The notes under the pieces were generated by a model. It was not told the origin of the DNA, ran no database searches, and saw only the letters and a list, made by a program, of their open reading frames with translations. The position numbers and the translations under genes are program-made. Positions 8,711 to 16,215 of a DNA stretch of 64,000 nt are shown here, one piece after another; position 1 is the stretch's first letter; each line of letters starts with the position of its first letter. The stretch is from assembly GCF_020055675.1 (NCBI RefSeq), contig NZ_JAIPUS010000013.1:28479-92478 (forward strand). Reading direction: 5' to 3'. Origin of the DNA: Marivita sp. (GTDB lineage: Bacteria > Pseudomonadota > Alphaproteobacteria > Rhodobacterales > Rhodobacteraceae).

Positions 8711-9151
8711 TTACGTTGGCGCAACTTTTCGGGAGGCGGCGTCAATGGCATGCGAAAGCAGCACGGCATCGTCGCGCGTGCCATCGCGCAGAGTGTAATA
8801 GCCCGGACGGGTGCCGACCCGGACGAATCCCAGCGCGGCATAGAACGCGCGGGCACGGTCGTTGTTGCGCGCCACATCAAGGAAGATGCGTCGGGCGCCC
8901 TTGGCATGGGCGAGGCTGACAAGTTCTGCCAGGATCGCGGTGGCGACGCCGCGCCGCTGTGCCGCCGGATCGGTGGCGAGGGCAAGGATTTCGCATTCAT
9001 CGGCCACAATCTGGGCGATCATCCCACCGTGATCGCGGGTCAGGAAATAGACATGGGAATTTTCCAGGGTCCGGGCAATCTCTTGTGATGACCAAGGTCG
9101 CATGTCCACATAGGCGCGGTCCATGATCCGGGCAAAGACCTCGGGTGTCAC
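8711..9151 (-). CDS. rimI: Ribosomal protein S18 alanine N-acetyltransferase
   Basis: A 146-residue GNAT acetyltransferase. The acetyl-CoA loop ATDPAAQRRGVATAILAEL (about residues 59-77) and the later segment LDVARNNDRARAFYAALGFVRVG are RimI-like. RimI acetylates the N-terminal alanine of ribosomal protein S18. Its ATG overlaps the tsaB stop by four bases (ATGA), and the tsaB-rimI pairing is a common arrangement that supports the name over a generic GNAT call. It is the last gene of the nfu-tsaB-rimI run. Confidence 0.85.
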   Translation of the reverse strand: MTPEVFARIMDRAYVDMRPWSSQEIARTLENSHVYFLTRDHGGMIAQIVADECEILALATDPAAQRRGVATAILAELVSLAHAKGARRIFLDVARNNDRARAFYAALGFVRVGTRPGYYTLRDGTRDDAVLLSHAIDAASRKVAPT

Positions 9152-9723
9152 GACAGGATTACCGGGGCCGTGTCGCGCGACGGCGCGGCATCCGCCGCTT
9201 TGATGTAAAGTGGTTTGGGCCGCTCGGACATGGCGGCATCGGCGTCTGCCGCGCAGGACGCGATCGCGGCGATCAGGGCATCGGGATCGGTCGCGAAAAC
9301 GGCATCCGGAACGTCGGCTGCGGTTGCAATCCGGGCTGATTCCCCCGGCGCCTGGACGTAGATCATGTCACGCGGCGCCGCGACCGCAGCGGTCACGTCA
9401 GGCCGCATCCGGTGAATCGCGTCGAGCGCCGAAACGCCGATGGCCGGGACACCCAGCCCCAGAGCCACCCCCCGTGCGGCCGACACGGAAATGCGAATGC
9501 CGGTGAAATTGCCGGGTCCCACCCCGACACCGATCCGTGTGAGGTCGTGCCATGTCACGCCATGCCGTGTCAGAAACGCGTCGAGCATGGGCATCAGGTG
9601 TTCGGCCTGCCCGCGTGACATTTGATCGACCTGCGTTGCGATTACGCGGTTTCCTGAAACCAATGCGGCCGCGCAGTGCGCAGCCGATGTATCGAAGGCC
9701 AGTAACGTCGTGTCAGACGGCAA
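9148..9723 (-). CDS. tsaB: tRNA t6A biosynthesis protein TsaB
   Basis: A 191-residue member of the ASKHA-fold TsaB family, which partners TsaD, TsaE and TsaC in making N6-threonylcarbamoyladenosine at position 37 of ANN-decoding tRNAs. The N-terminal LLAFDTSAAHCAAAL, QAEHLMPMLDAFL and VGVGPGNFTGIRISVSAARG (about residues 66-85) are diagnostic. It overlaps the end of nfu by 11 bases and the start of rimI by four, so the three are likely cotranscribed from the promoter in front of nfu. Confidence 0.92.
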   Translation of the reverse strand: MPSDTTLLAFDTSAAHCAAALVSGNRVIATQVDQMSRGQAEHLMPMLDAFLTRHGVTWHDLTRIGVGVGPGNFTGIRISVSAARGVALGLGVPAIGVSALDAIHRMRPDVTAAVAAPRDMIYVQAPGESARIATAADVPDAVFATDPDALIAAIASCAADADAAMSERPKPLYIKAADAAPSRDTAPVILS

Positions 9724-10276
9724 CCGGGCGCACCTCTGTAACCTCGGGGATGTAGTGGCGCAGCAGGTTTTCGATGCCCATTTTCAGTGTCAGGGTGGAC
9801 GAGGGGCAGCCAGCGCACGCCCCCTGCATGTGCAGGTAGACGACACCGCGTTCAAAGCCGTGGAACGTGATGTCGCCGCCATCCTGTGCAACGGCAGGGC
9901 GCACGCGGCTGTCAAGCAGTTCCTTGATCTGGACAACGATCTCGCCATCCTCGCCGGTATGCTCTGCATGGCCGGAGGGCGCTTGCGCATCGTCGGTCAT
10001 CACGGGGTCGCCCGACTGGAAATGCTCCATGATCGCGCCCAGAAGGGCCGGTTTCAGGTGGTCCCAATCGGTTTCATCATCCTTTGTCACGGTGACGAAA
10101 TCATGCCCGAAGAACACACCTTTCACGCCGCTGACGCCAAAGAGCCGGGTCGCCAGCGGTGACGCCGATGCGCCTTCTGCTGTCGGAAAATCCGCCGTTC
10201 CCATGTCGAGCACCGTCTGGCCGGGCAGGAACTTCAACGTCGCGGGGTTGGGCGTGGATTCGGTCTGGATGAACAT
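9713..10276 (-). CDS. NifU-like Fe-S scaffold/carrier protein (Nfu)
   Basis: A 187-residue two-domain Nfu. The N-terminal Nfu_N domain begins MFIQTESTPNPATLKFLPG; the C-terminal NifU-like domain carries the cluster-binding CxxC in GACAGCPSSTLTLK (about residues 148-161). Such proteins carry Fe-S clusters to client apoproteins in the cytoplasm. The ATG at 10276 has a strong AGGAGG six bases upstream, so an upstream in-frame start was rejected. An Irr-type box and a TTGACG-17-CATATA promoter lie immediately upstream, suggesting iron control of this gene and the following tsaB-rimI. Confidence 0.93.
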   Translation of the reverse strand: MFIQTESTPNPATLKFLPGQTVLDMGTADFPTAEGASASPLATRLFGVSGVKGVFFGHDFVTVTKDDETDWDHLKPALLGAIMEHFQSGDPVMTDDAQAPSGHAEHTGEDGEIVVQIKELLDSRVRPAVAQDGGDITFHGFERGVVYLHMQGACAGCPSSTLTLKMGIENLLRHYIPEVTEVRPVAV

Positions 10277-10303
10277 GGCGTCGCCTCCTGATAGGATATT
10301 GAC

Positions 10304-10332
10304 TATATGCGACCCCACGCGCGCAGCGTCAA
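10304..10332 (-). promoter_or_regulatory. Sigma-70-type promoter of nfu
   Basis: On the minus strand a -35 TTGACG (10327-10332) is followed after 17 bases by -10 CATATA (10304-10309), about 28 bp from the start codon. The strength of the two hexamers and the spacing make this the best promoter candidate in the gap. Confidence 0.6.
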
Positions 10333-10334
10333 GG

Positions 10335-10351
10335 TTTAGAACCGTTCTAAG
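10335..10351 (-). promoter_or_regulatory. Irr box (iron control element) upstream of nfu
   Basis: The site TTTAGAA-CCG-TTCTAAG matches the alphaproteobacterial Irr/ICE consensus TTTAGAA-N3-TTCTAAA at all but the last base. It ends two bases before the -35 of the nfu promoter. Irr is a haem-responsive iron regulator that represses iron-using genes or activates iron-acquisition genes; a site just upstream of -35 could serve either. Site and match are seen; regulator and direction are inferred. Confidence 0.65.
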
Positions 10352-10540
10352 ATTTTTCGGGTGTCATCTCAACAGATCGAGAGTCACATCAAAGCTCCCG
10401 GAACCTACAATGATTTGCGACAAATCGATATCACGTCTGAAAGCGTCACTCGGGTTCAGCCGGCGCTCGTCTGCGCTGCTCAGTTTTATTCGGCCATTGC
10501 GGCCCGTGAGACCAGCGCAAATGAAGTCGCCTGGGTTGTA

Positions 10541-10559
10541 TGAAACATCGGATGTTTCA
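10541..10559. promoter_or_regulatory. Perfect inverted repeat in a 327-bp stretch without a convincing gene
   Basis: TGAAACAT-CGG-ATGTTTCA has eight-base perfect arms. It lies in 10277-10603, between the stop of the universal stress protein gene and nfu. Apart from the Irr box and the nfu promoter near its left side, this stretch contains only a 66-codon minus-strand frame with a TTG start and poor codon bias. The palindrome looks like a transcription-factor site, but no promoter or gene obviously uses it. Confidence 0.45.
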
Positions 10560-10603
10560 ACCAAACGCGTTCAAACCCATCGTCGCACCAAGCAGAGGCC
10601 CGG

Positions 10604-11059
10604 TCAGGTTATCGCTTCGAGCCGTTCCTTGGACAATTCACCTGGTACAATCGTAATGGGTATCGGCAGGCTACCCGCGTTCTTGGTCAGTTGCGTGACA
10701 AGCGGGCCGGGACCTTTCTTGTCGGTGTTCGCACCAAGGACAAGCACGCCGATGTCGGGATCGTCCTGCACAAGCGCTATGATCTCGGCAACGGCTTCGC
10801 CTTCGCGGATGACCAGCTCGGGATCGACATCCTGCTTGTCGCGCATCCATTTCGCGAACACCTCGAAATGCGCGTGAATCCGTTCGCGTGCTTCTTCGCG
10901 CATCACCTCGCCAACGCCGATCCAGTGGTTGAACTCGTCCGGCGCAATGATCGAGAGAATCTGCACGCCCCCCCCGGTGTGCGACGCCCGCATCGCGGCA
11001 AACCGCATGGCGTTGAGGCATTCGCGGCTGTCATCCAGCACGACAAGAAATTTACGCAT
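10604..11059 (-). CDS. Universal stress protein (UspA family)
   Basis: A 151-residue cytoplasmic UspA-fold protein. It opens with MRKFLVVLDDSRECLNAMRFA, the usual first strand and Asp, and ends with the nucleotide-binding-type run VLGANTDKKGPGPLVTQL and IPITIVPGE. The match to the ATP-binding G-2x-G-9x-G(S/T) motif is imperfect, so ATP binding is uncertain. ATG 11059 is preferred over ATG 11065, because the GGGAG site lies at a normal distance only from 11059. It is monocistronic between ilvE and nfu as far as spacing shows. Confidence 0.88.
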   Translation of the reverse strand: MRKFLVVLDDSRECLNAMRFAAMRASHTGGGVQILSIIAPDEFNHWIGVGEVMREEARERIHAHFEVFAKWMRDKQDVDPELVIREGEAVAEIIALVQDDPDIGVLVLGANTDKKGPGPLVTQLTKNAGSLPIPITIVPGELSKERLEAIT

Positions 11060-11215
11060 AGACATTCTCCCGTTGCGGATCATGCCGCAGGAACCGGACC
11101 CGTGCAATAGACCATACGGCTGCGTGCGTGTGTCCCGATTGGTGCATCAGCAAGGGGCAACGGGAGGCACGCGCACGGCGTGTTCGAGGTATCCGTGATG
11201 TCTGGCCGATCGACG

Positions 11216-12076
11216 TTACCCGGAATGCGCCCAGTCCCAATACATCTCGCGGACCCGGCGGGTGACCGGGCCGACCTGGAAGGACATGTCTTCGAACCCG
11301 ACCACTGGCGTGACCTTGTTCATGTTCCCGGACAGGAATACCTCGTCCGCGGCTTCAAAATCCGCAAAACTCAGAACGGTTTCGTGGACCTTGGTGCCAT
11401 CGGCGGCGAGGTTGGCGATATGCCGGGCGCGGGTGATCCCGGCCAGGAACGTGCCATTGGCAATCGGTGTGAACACTTCTCCGTCCTTCGCCATGAATAC
11501 ATTGGCGGTCGCACTTTCTGCGACATTGCCCATCGCGTCGGTGACCAATGCGTTCTGGAACCCGCGCGCACGCACTTCGGCCAGCATGCGCGCATTGTTG
11601 GGATAGAGACAGCCCGCCTTGGCATTCACCACCGCGTCCTCCATCACCGGACGCCGGAACCGGGTCTTGCCCAGCGAGACGCTGGCGGTGTCAGGAGCCA
11701 TCGGGATTTCTTCGAGGCTGATGGCGAAGCCGGTCTTGTCCGGCTGCGGAACGATCGCGGTCTGATCGCCGTCGATGGCCCAGTACATCGGACGGATATA
11801 GACGGCGCTATTCTCTGGAAATGCGCGCAGGCCGTCCCACACGATCTGCACCATGTCCTCGGCGCTGACGGTGGGGGTGACCATGAGCGCCTTTGCCGAG
11901 TGGTTAACGCGCTCGCAATGGGCCAGCAGATCGGGCGCCACACCGTTGACATACCGGGCACCGTCGAACACGCCGCTTCCCAGCCAGGCGCCATGGTCTG
12001 CGGCGTTCATCACGGCCACGTCGCCCGCATGCCAAGAGCCATTGAAATAGGTATGAATGTTGGTGCCGGTGGCCAT
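11216..12076 (-). CDS. ilvE: Branched-chain amino acid aminotransferase
   Basis: A 286-residue class IV PLP aminotransferase that interconverts valine, leucine and isoleucine with their 2-oxo acids. Features include SGVFDGARYVNG near the N-terminus, YIRPMYWA, the PLP-lysine region MEDAVVNAKAGCLYPNN (Lys about residue 158), and VTDAMGNVAESATANVF for cofactor phosphate and substrate binding. The length fits the family. It precedes the universal stress protein and follows trpS on the same strand with 69 bp between, so cotranscription with trpS is possible. Confidence 0.92.
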   Translation of the reverse strand: MATGTNIHTYFNGSWHAGDVAVMNAADHGAWLGSGVFDGARYVNGVAPDLLAHCERVNHSAKALMVTPTVSAEDMVQIVWDGLRAFPENSAVYIRPMYWAIDGDQTAIVPQPDKTGFAISLEEIPMAPDTASVSLGKTRFRRPVMEDAVVNAKAGCLYPNNARMLAEVRARGFQNALVTDAMGNVAESATANVFMAKDGEVFTPIANGTFLAGITRARHIANLAADGTKVHETVLSFADFEAADEVFLSGNMNKVTPVVGFEDMSFQVGPVTRRVREMYWDWAHSG

Positions 12077-12145
12077 CGTGTTCTCCTTCTTTGGCGCGCA
12101 CGTTAGGTCCGGTCAGCCCGAAGGTCCAGAGAGCGTCTCTGCCTG

Positions 12146-13195
12146 TTATCCCTGAACCATGCCGACGATATCATATGTCTTTTTCAGGATCGGGGTTGCG
12201 ATCTCCCGCGCCCTGTCCGCGCCGCCGCGCAGGATTGCATCGATCTCGTCGGGGTGCAGCATCAAGCGTGCCGTTTCCCCGGAAATCGGTGAAAGCCGCT
12301 CCACCGCGAGGTCGGACAGCATCGGCTTGAATTCGGAGAACGGCTTGCCGCCCACGTCGCGCAGCACCGCCTCTACCGATTGTTCGGCCAGCGCTGCATA
12401 GATATTTACAAGGTTCCGGGCTTCGGGCCGACGCTCCAGGCCCTCTGCCTCGGACGGCAGCGCGTCGGGATCGGTTTTGGCCTTGCGCACCTTCTGGGCA
12501 ATCGTGTCTGCATCGTCTGTCATGTTGATGCGGCTGGCATCCGAGGGATCCGATTTCGACATTTTCTTGGATCCGTCTCGCAGGGACATCACCCGCGTCG
12601 CGGCGCCTTCGATCACAGGTTCGGTGATCGGGAAGAATTCTGTCCCGTAATCATGGTTGAACTTGATCGCGATGTCGCGGGTCAACTCAAGATGCTGCTT
12701 CTGGTCCTCGCCCACGGGCACATGGGTGGCGTGATACAACAGGATGTCCGCTGCCATGAGCGCCGGATAGGCAAACAGTCCAAGAGACGCATTCTCCTGG
12801 TTCTTGCCGGCCTTGTCTTTCCACTGGGTCATGCGCTTCATCCAGCCCACACGCGCCACGCAGTTGAAAATCCACGCAAGTTGCGTGTGTTCGACCACCT
12901 GGCTCTGGTTGAAAAGGATGGATTTTGTCGGGTCGATCCCGCTGGCGATATAGCCGGCGACCAATTCACGTGTCTGCTGTCGCAGCGCATCCGGTTCGAG
13001 CAGTTTAGCGGTGATCGCATGCAGGTCCACGACGCAGTAGATCGTCTCGAAATCGTCGGCCTGCATGTCGACAAACCGCTTTATCGCGCCAAGGTAGTTT
13101 CCCAGTGTCAGCCCTCCGGAGGGCTGGATCCCCGAAAAGACACGGGGGGTGAACGCGGGAGAGGTTTGGACCCCCTCAGGCTGGGCCGCAGTCAT
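12146..13195 (-). CDS. trpS: Tryptophanyl-tRNA synthetase
   Basis: A 349-residue class I aminoacyl-tRNA synthetase that charges tRNA-Trp. The HIGH-like motif appears as [16 protein letters not shown] (about residues 22-37) and the KMSKS loop as [12 protein letters not shown] (about 208-219). The catalytic domain also shows [20 protein letters not shown], typical of bacterial TrpRS. It is divergent from the rhomboid-fold gene at 13272 with 76 bp between, where its promoter should be. The length and motifs leave little doubt. Confidence 0.96.
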   Translation of the reverse strand: MTAAQPEGVQTSPAFTPRVFSGIQPSGGLTLGNYLGAIKRFVDMQADDFETIYCVVDLHAITAKLLEPDALRQQTRELVAGYIASGIDPTKSILFNQSQVVEHTQLAWIFNCVARVGWMKRMTQWKDKAGKNQENASLGLFAYPALMAADILLYHATHVPVGEDQKQHLELTRDIAIKFNHDYGTEFFPITEPVIEGAATRVMSLRDGSKKMSKSDPSDASRINMTDDADTIAQKVRKAKTDPDALPSEAEGLERRPEARNLVNIYAALAEQSVEAVLRDVGGKPFSEFKPMLSDLAVERLSPISGETARLMLHPDEIDAILRGGADRAREIATPILKKTYDIVGMVQG

Positions 13196-13271
13196 GGCGA
13201 AACTCCATCTGGCAAAAACGCTTGCGGTGCCTTACCCATGGCCCCAACTGCCGTCAAGCAAGGGCCTTGCC

Positions 13272-13961
13272 ATGACCGATCCGCATAACGAACCCCCGTT
13301 CAACCCTTTGCCCCCGGTGGTCATCGCGCTGTTTCTCGTGATTGTCGGGATCGAGGTCGTGTTCGGGCTTGGTGCGCGCGGGATAGTCGGCGGGCCGGGG
13401 GCCGTTGGCTGGCGGCTGGGCACGCTCGAACGGTTTGCGTTTTCCTCCGAGATCTTCAACTGGATGCTGGAAACCGGGCGGTGGCCGGTCGAGCATGTGA
13501 TCCGCTTGGTGTCATACCCGTTTGTTCATGCCAGCTTTACCCACGCGCTGTTTGCCGGGGTGATGCTGCTCGCGCTGGGCAAGATGGTTGGAGAGGTGAT
13601 GGGAACACGCGCCGTCGTGCTCCTGTTCTTTGTGCCATCCGCCGGTGGGGCCGTGGCTTACGCGCTTTTCATCGGCGCCCCCGCGCCCCTGGTCGGTGCG
13701 TTCCCGGCTGTCTATGGCCTGATCGGTGGGTTCACCTATATGCTCTGGCAGCGGCTCGGGCAGCTTGGAGAGAACCAGATCCGGGCGTTTGCCCTCGTTG
13801 GCATCTTGTTGTTTATCCAATTGATTTTTGGCCTTTTGGTTGGGGCAAGTGCCGAATGGGTCGCGGATATCTCGGCCTTTGTCATCGGGTTTGGCATGTC
13901 GATGCTGCTGGTGCCGGGTGGCTGGACCAAGCTGGTCAACCGCTTGCGCCAGCGAAATTGA
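13272..13961 (+). CDS. Rhomboid-fold membrane protein lacking the catalytic dyad
   Basis: A 229-residue polytopic protein with about six membrane segments and rhomboid-like order: SYPFVHASFTHALFAGVMLLALGKMVGE (about residues 81-108), then GAFPAVYGLIGG (142-153), then a final helix VADISAFVIGFGM. In active rhomboids the middle motif is GxSG with the nucleophile Ser, and the last helix carries the general-base His (AHxxG). Here the Ser position reads Phe-Pro and the His position Asp, so it is probably a non-proteolytic pseudo-rhomboid. The ATG at 13272 follows trpS divergently; its TGA abuts the murJ stop. Confidence 0.75.
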   Translation: MTDPHNEPPFNPLPPVVIALFLVIVGIEVVFGLGARGIVGGPGAVGWRLGTLERFAFSSEIFNWMLETGRWPVEHVIRLVSYPFVHASFTHALFAGVMLLALGKMVGEVMGTRAVVLLFFVPSAGGAVAYALFIGAPAPLVGAFPAVYGLIGGFTYMLWQRLGQLGENQIRAFALVGILLFIQLIFGLLVGASAEWVADISAFVIGFGMSMLLVPGGWTKLVNRLRQRN

Positions 13962-15509
13962 TCAGCCCTTTCGGCGACGAAACGCATCGTGGAAGTCACG
14001 CAGCGAGAACGCTCCGATTGACTGGCCGATGATCGCGTAACTGACCATGCCGATGCCGATCAGCACAGCCAGGGCGACAAAGCGAAGCCCCGCCACCTCG
14101 AGCAGCGGCCCAAGGAGAAGCGTGCCCCCCCAAAGCGCGACACCCATCAGGACCGAGGCCACGCAGACTCGCCACAGACGCCGCCGGAAGCGCGCGTCGA
14201 ACCGCGCGACATCGCCCAACCTGCGTCCCCCCCGCGCCAGCATCCACACCATGACCCAGCCCGCCAGCGTGGTCGCAATCGCGGGGGCCAGCCAGCCCAG
14301 AACCGGGGCCAGCCCGACCGCCACAGCCGCGTTCACGATCATTGCCCAGACGGCGTATCGAAACGGAGACCTCGTGTCCTCCCGTGCAAAGAACAAGGGC
14401 TGCAGGACCTTCTGTAGAACAAAAGCCGGAAGCCCCAACCCATAGATCGCCACCGCGAGGGCAATCGCCGCACTGTCATCTGCCCCGGTTGCGCCGCGCT
14501 CAAACAGGACCGACACCAGCGGCAGCGGGATCACGATGAGCGCGACCGCGGCAGGCAGTGTCAGCGCAAGCGACAGCTCGCCCGCGCGTGAAAAGGCATG
14601 TTTGGCCCCGGCCTCGTCCTGTGCGCTCAGCCGCCTGGAGAGGTCGGGAAGAAGCACGATGCCAACGGCGATGCCAACGACGCCCAAGGGCAATTGATAG
14701 AGCCTGTCCGCGGCATAAAGCCAGCCGACGGCCTTGTCGAAATGTGACGCAACCTGTTGACCGACAAGAAGATTTATCTGCATGACACCGCCCGCTAGGG
14801 CTGCGGGGATGGCGACGACGACAAGGCGCTTCATTTCGGGCGACCATCTTGGCCAGCTGGGCCGCAGATGCACTCCGGCGCGGTCCGCCGCGACCCAGAC
14901 GAACACCAGTTGCGCCAGCCCGGCCAACGGCACGGTCCAGACCAGCCAAAGAATCACCTCACCTCCGATATATGCGGCCCAAGCCATTGATATACAAACA
15001 AAAATATTCAAAAGCACGGGCGCTGCCGCAGCGGCTGCAAAACGGCCCGTGGCGTTGAGAACACCGGAAAACAAGGCCGTGATCGAGATCAGAAGGATGT
15101 AGGGAAAGACGATCCGGCCATAGGTCACGGTCAGGTCGAAGCGCGCGTCGCCAGCAAACCCGCCTGCCGTCAGCCAGACCAGCACGGGCATGAAGATCAT
15201 GGCAATGGCGCTCAGGATCAAAAGGACAAAGGCCAACCCGCTGAGCGCCTGTGTGGCAAATCCGGTCGCGTCCTCCTCGGCCTCCAAGCGCTTGGAAAAC
15301 ATGGGAACAAATGACGCGTTGAATGCGCCCTCGGCGAAAAAGCGGCGGAACATGTTGGGCAGGCGAAACGCCGCCACGAAGGCATCCATCACAGGGCCGG
15401 GTCCGATGAATGCAAGGATCATCACCTCGCGCAGAACACCGAGAATGCGGCTCATCAGGGTCCAGAAGCCGACGGTGAGAACACCGGAGATGAGGCGGAT
15501 CGGTTTCAT
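13962..15509 (-). CDS. murJ: Lipid II flippase MurJ (MviN)
   Basis: A 515-residue MOP-superfamily transporter with about fourteen membrane segments. It flips lipid II across the inner membrane for peptidoglycan synthesis. The family N-terminus is clear (SRILGVLREVMILAFIG, then DAFVAAFRLPNMFRRFFAEGAFNASFVPMF), with the conserved Arg and Phe-rich stretch. ATG 15509 carries an AAGGAG ribosome site eight bases upstream; the longer open frame to 15686 crosses the palindrome cluster and was rejected. In Rhodobacterales murJ is commonly beside glnD; here a 2.6-kb accessory segment separates them. Confidence 0.93.
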   Translation of the reverse strand: MKPIRLISGVLTVGFWTLMSRILGVLREVMILAFIGPGPVMDAFVAAFRLPNMFRRFFAEGAFNASFVPMFSKRLEAEEDATGFATQALSGLAFVLLILSAIAMIFMPVLVWLTAGGFAGDARFDLTVTYGRIVFPYILLISITALFSGVLNATGRFAAAAAAPVLLNIFVCISMAWAAYIGGEVILWLVWTVPLAGLAQLVFVWVAADRAGVHLRPSWPRWSPEMKRLVVVAIPAALAGGVMQINLLVGQQVASHFDKAVGWLYAADRLYQLPLGVVGIAVGIVLLPDLSRRLSAQDEAGAKHAFSRAGELSLALTLPAAVALIVIPLPLVSVLFERGATGADDSAAIALAVAIYGLGLPAFVLQKVLQPLFFAREDTRSPFRYAVWAMIVNAAVAVGLAPVLGWLAPAIATTLAGWVMVWMLARGGRRLGDVARFDARFRRRLWRVCVASVLMGVALWGGTLLLGPLLEVAGLRFVALAVLIGIGMVSYAIIGQSIGAFSLRDFHDAFRRRKG

Positions 15510-15582
15510 GCGGGCTCCTTGCGCGTCGACTGTGGCGTAGAGCAGATTTCGTCCGGCGAAAAGTGCCAGTTGTCCGGTTCGG

Positions 15583-15693
15583 CCGTACGGACTGTACGGT
15601 TCAAACCGGGTTTTTGCCGGTTTGAGGCTGAATTTCGAGGGTTTGCCAGGCGCGGCGCCGGAACCGTACGGGGAGGCGGGGCGCACCGTACGG
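15583..15693. repeat. Cluster of CCGTACGG palindromes upstream of murJ
   Basis: The eight-base palindrome CCGTACGG occurs at 15583-15590, 15664-15671 and 15686-15693, with a one-base variant CTGTACGG at 15592-15599. Between them lies the hairpin AAACCGG-N7-CCGGTTT (15603-15623). The cluster fills most of the 293-bp gap between murJ (minus) and the antitoxin-like gene (plus). Spacing and repetition suggest a multi-site operator or a mobile palindromic remnant; nothing identifies the binder. Confidence 0.6.
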
Positions 15694-15802
15694 TTGGATG
15701 GGACAGATGCCAGACGCTGGAAACCCGCGCGGCGGGGTCACGATTTGTCAATATCTTGCTGCCAATCTCGGATCACGCGACGATTGGCAAAGGACGTCTC
15801 TT

Positions 15803-16102
15803 GTGTACCGCTACAACCTGTCTTTGATCGAGGATATCAGCACGGACTGGCTGCGCAGCCATTTGCGGCAGGTGCTGGATGACGTGAATTTCAACGAGGC
15901 CCGGTTTGCAATCCTGCGTCGGGGCCGGCCGGTCGCCGGGTTGGTCCCTATTACCGAGGCACGCGCCCTGTTCGAAGCAACCCGCGCGGACAGGGCCTAC
16001 CGAGACATTTACCGGGACCTCGAAATCCGCGACGAAACGCGGCTGCGCGAGGCGGTAAAAGACGTGGCATTGCGCGAGAGCGATGCCAAACCCGCGCCAT
16101 GA
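15803..16102 (+). CDS. Phd/YefM-like antitoxin without an adjacent toxin
   Basis: A 99-residue protein starting at GTG 15803, eight bases after an AAAGGA site. The central stretch NEARFAILRRGRPVAGLVPITEARAL resembles the dimerising DNA-binding core of Phd/YefM antitoxins (hydrophobic core, RRGRPVA, LVP). The C-terminal half is charged and helical, as in the toxin-binding tails of that family. No toxin-sized gene follows; the next gene is convergent. It may be a solitary regulator or a relic. The similarity is from pattern reading only, so the family call is moderate. Confidence 0.6.
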   Translation: MYRYNLSLIEDISTDWLRSHLRQVLDDVNFNEARFAILRRGRPVAGLVPITEARALFEATRADRAYRDIYRDLEIRDETRLREAVKDVALRESDAKPAP

Positions 16103-16154
16103 CGTGCGTGGCATTCGCCACCAGCCGATCTGAGGCTCGGGCAGCAATGTCAAA

Positions 16155-16176
16155 CGCCCCGCCCGATGATGGGGCG
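16155..16176 (-). terminator. Terminator of the DUF4214 gene
   Basis: CGCCCC (16155-16160) and GGGGCG (16171-16176) form a six-base GC stem 40 bp after the stop of the leftward DUF4214 gene. On the minus strand the stem is followed by TTTGACATT, a weak U-tract, so termination efficiency is uncertain. Confidence 0.45.
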
Positions 16177-16215
16177 AGGCTTTGGAGTGTCGTCCATACC
16201 GCCGTGATGGTCCGT

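Noticed and set aside
8659..9009. 116-codon minus-strand frame overlapping rimI
   Set aside because: It lies inside rimI in another frame; rimI has the GNAT motifs and the four-base overlap with tsaB.
10364..10564. 66-codon minus-strand frame between the universal stress protein gene and nfu
   Set aside because: It has a TTG start without a ribosome site and weak codon bias; the dyad at its start suggests regulatory DNA.
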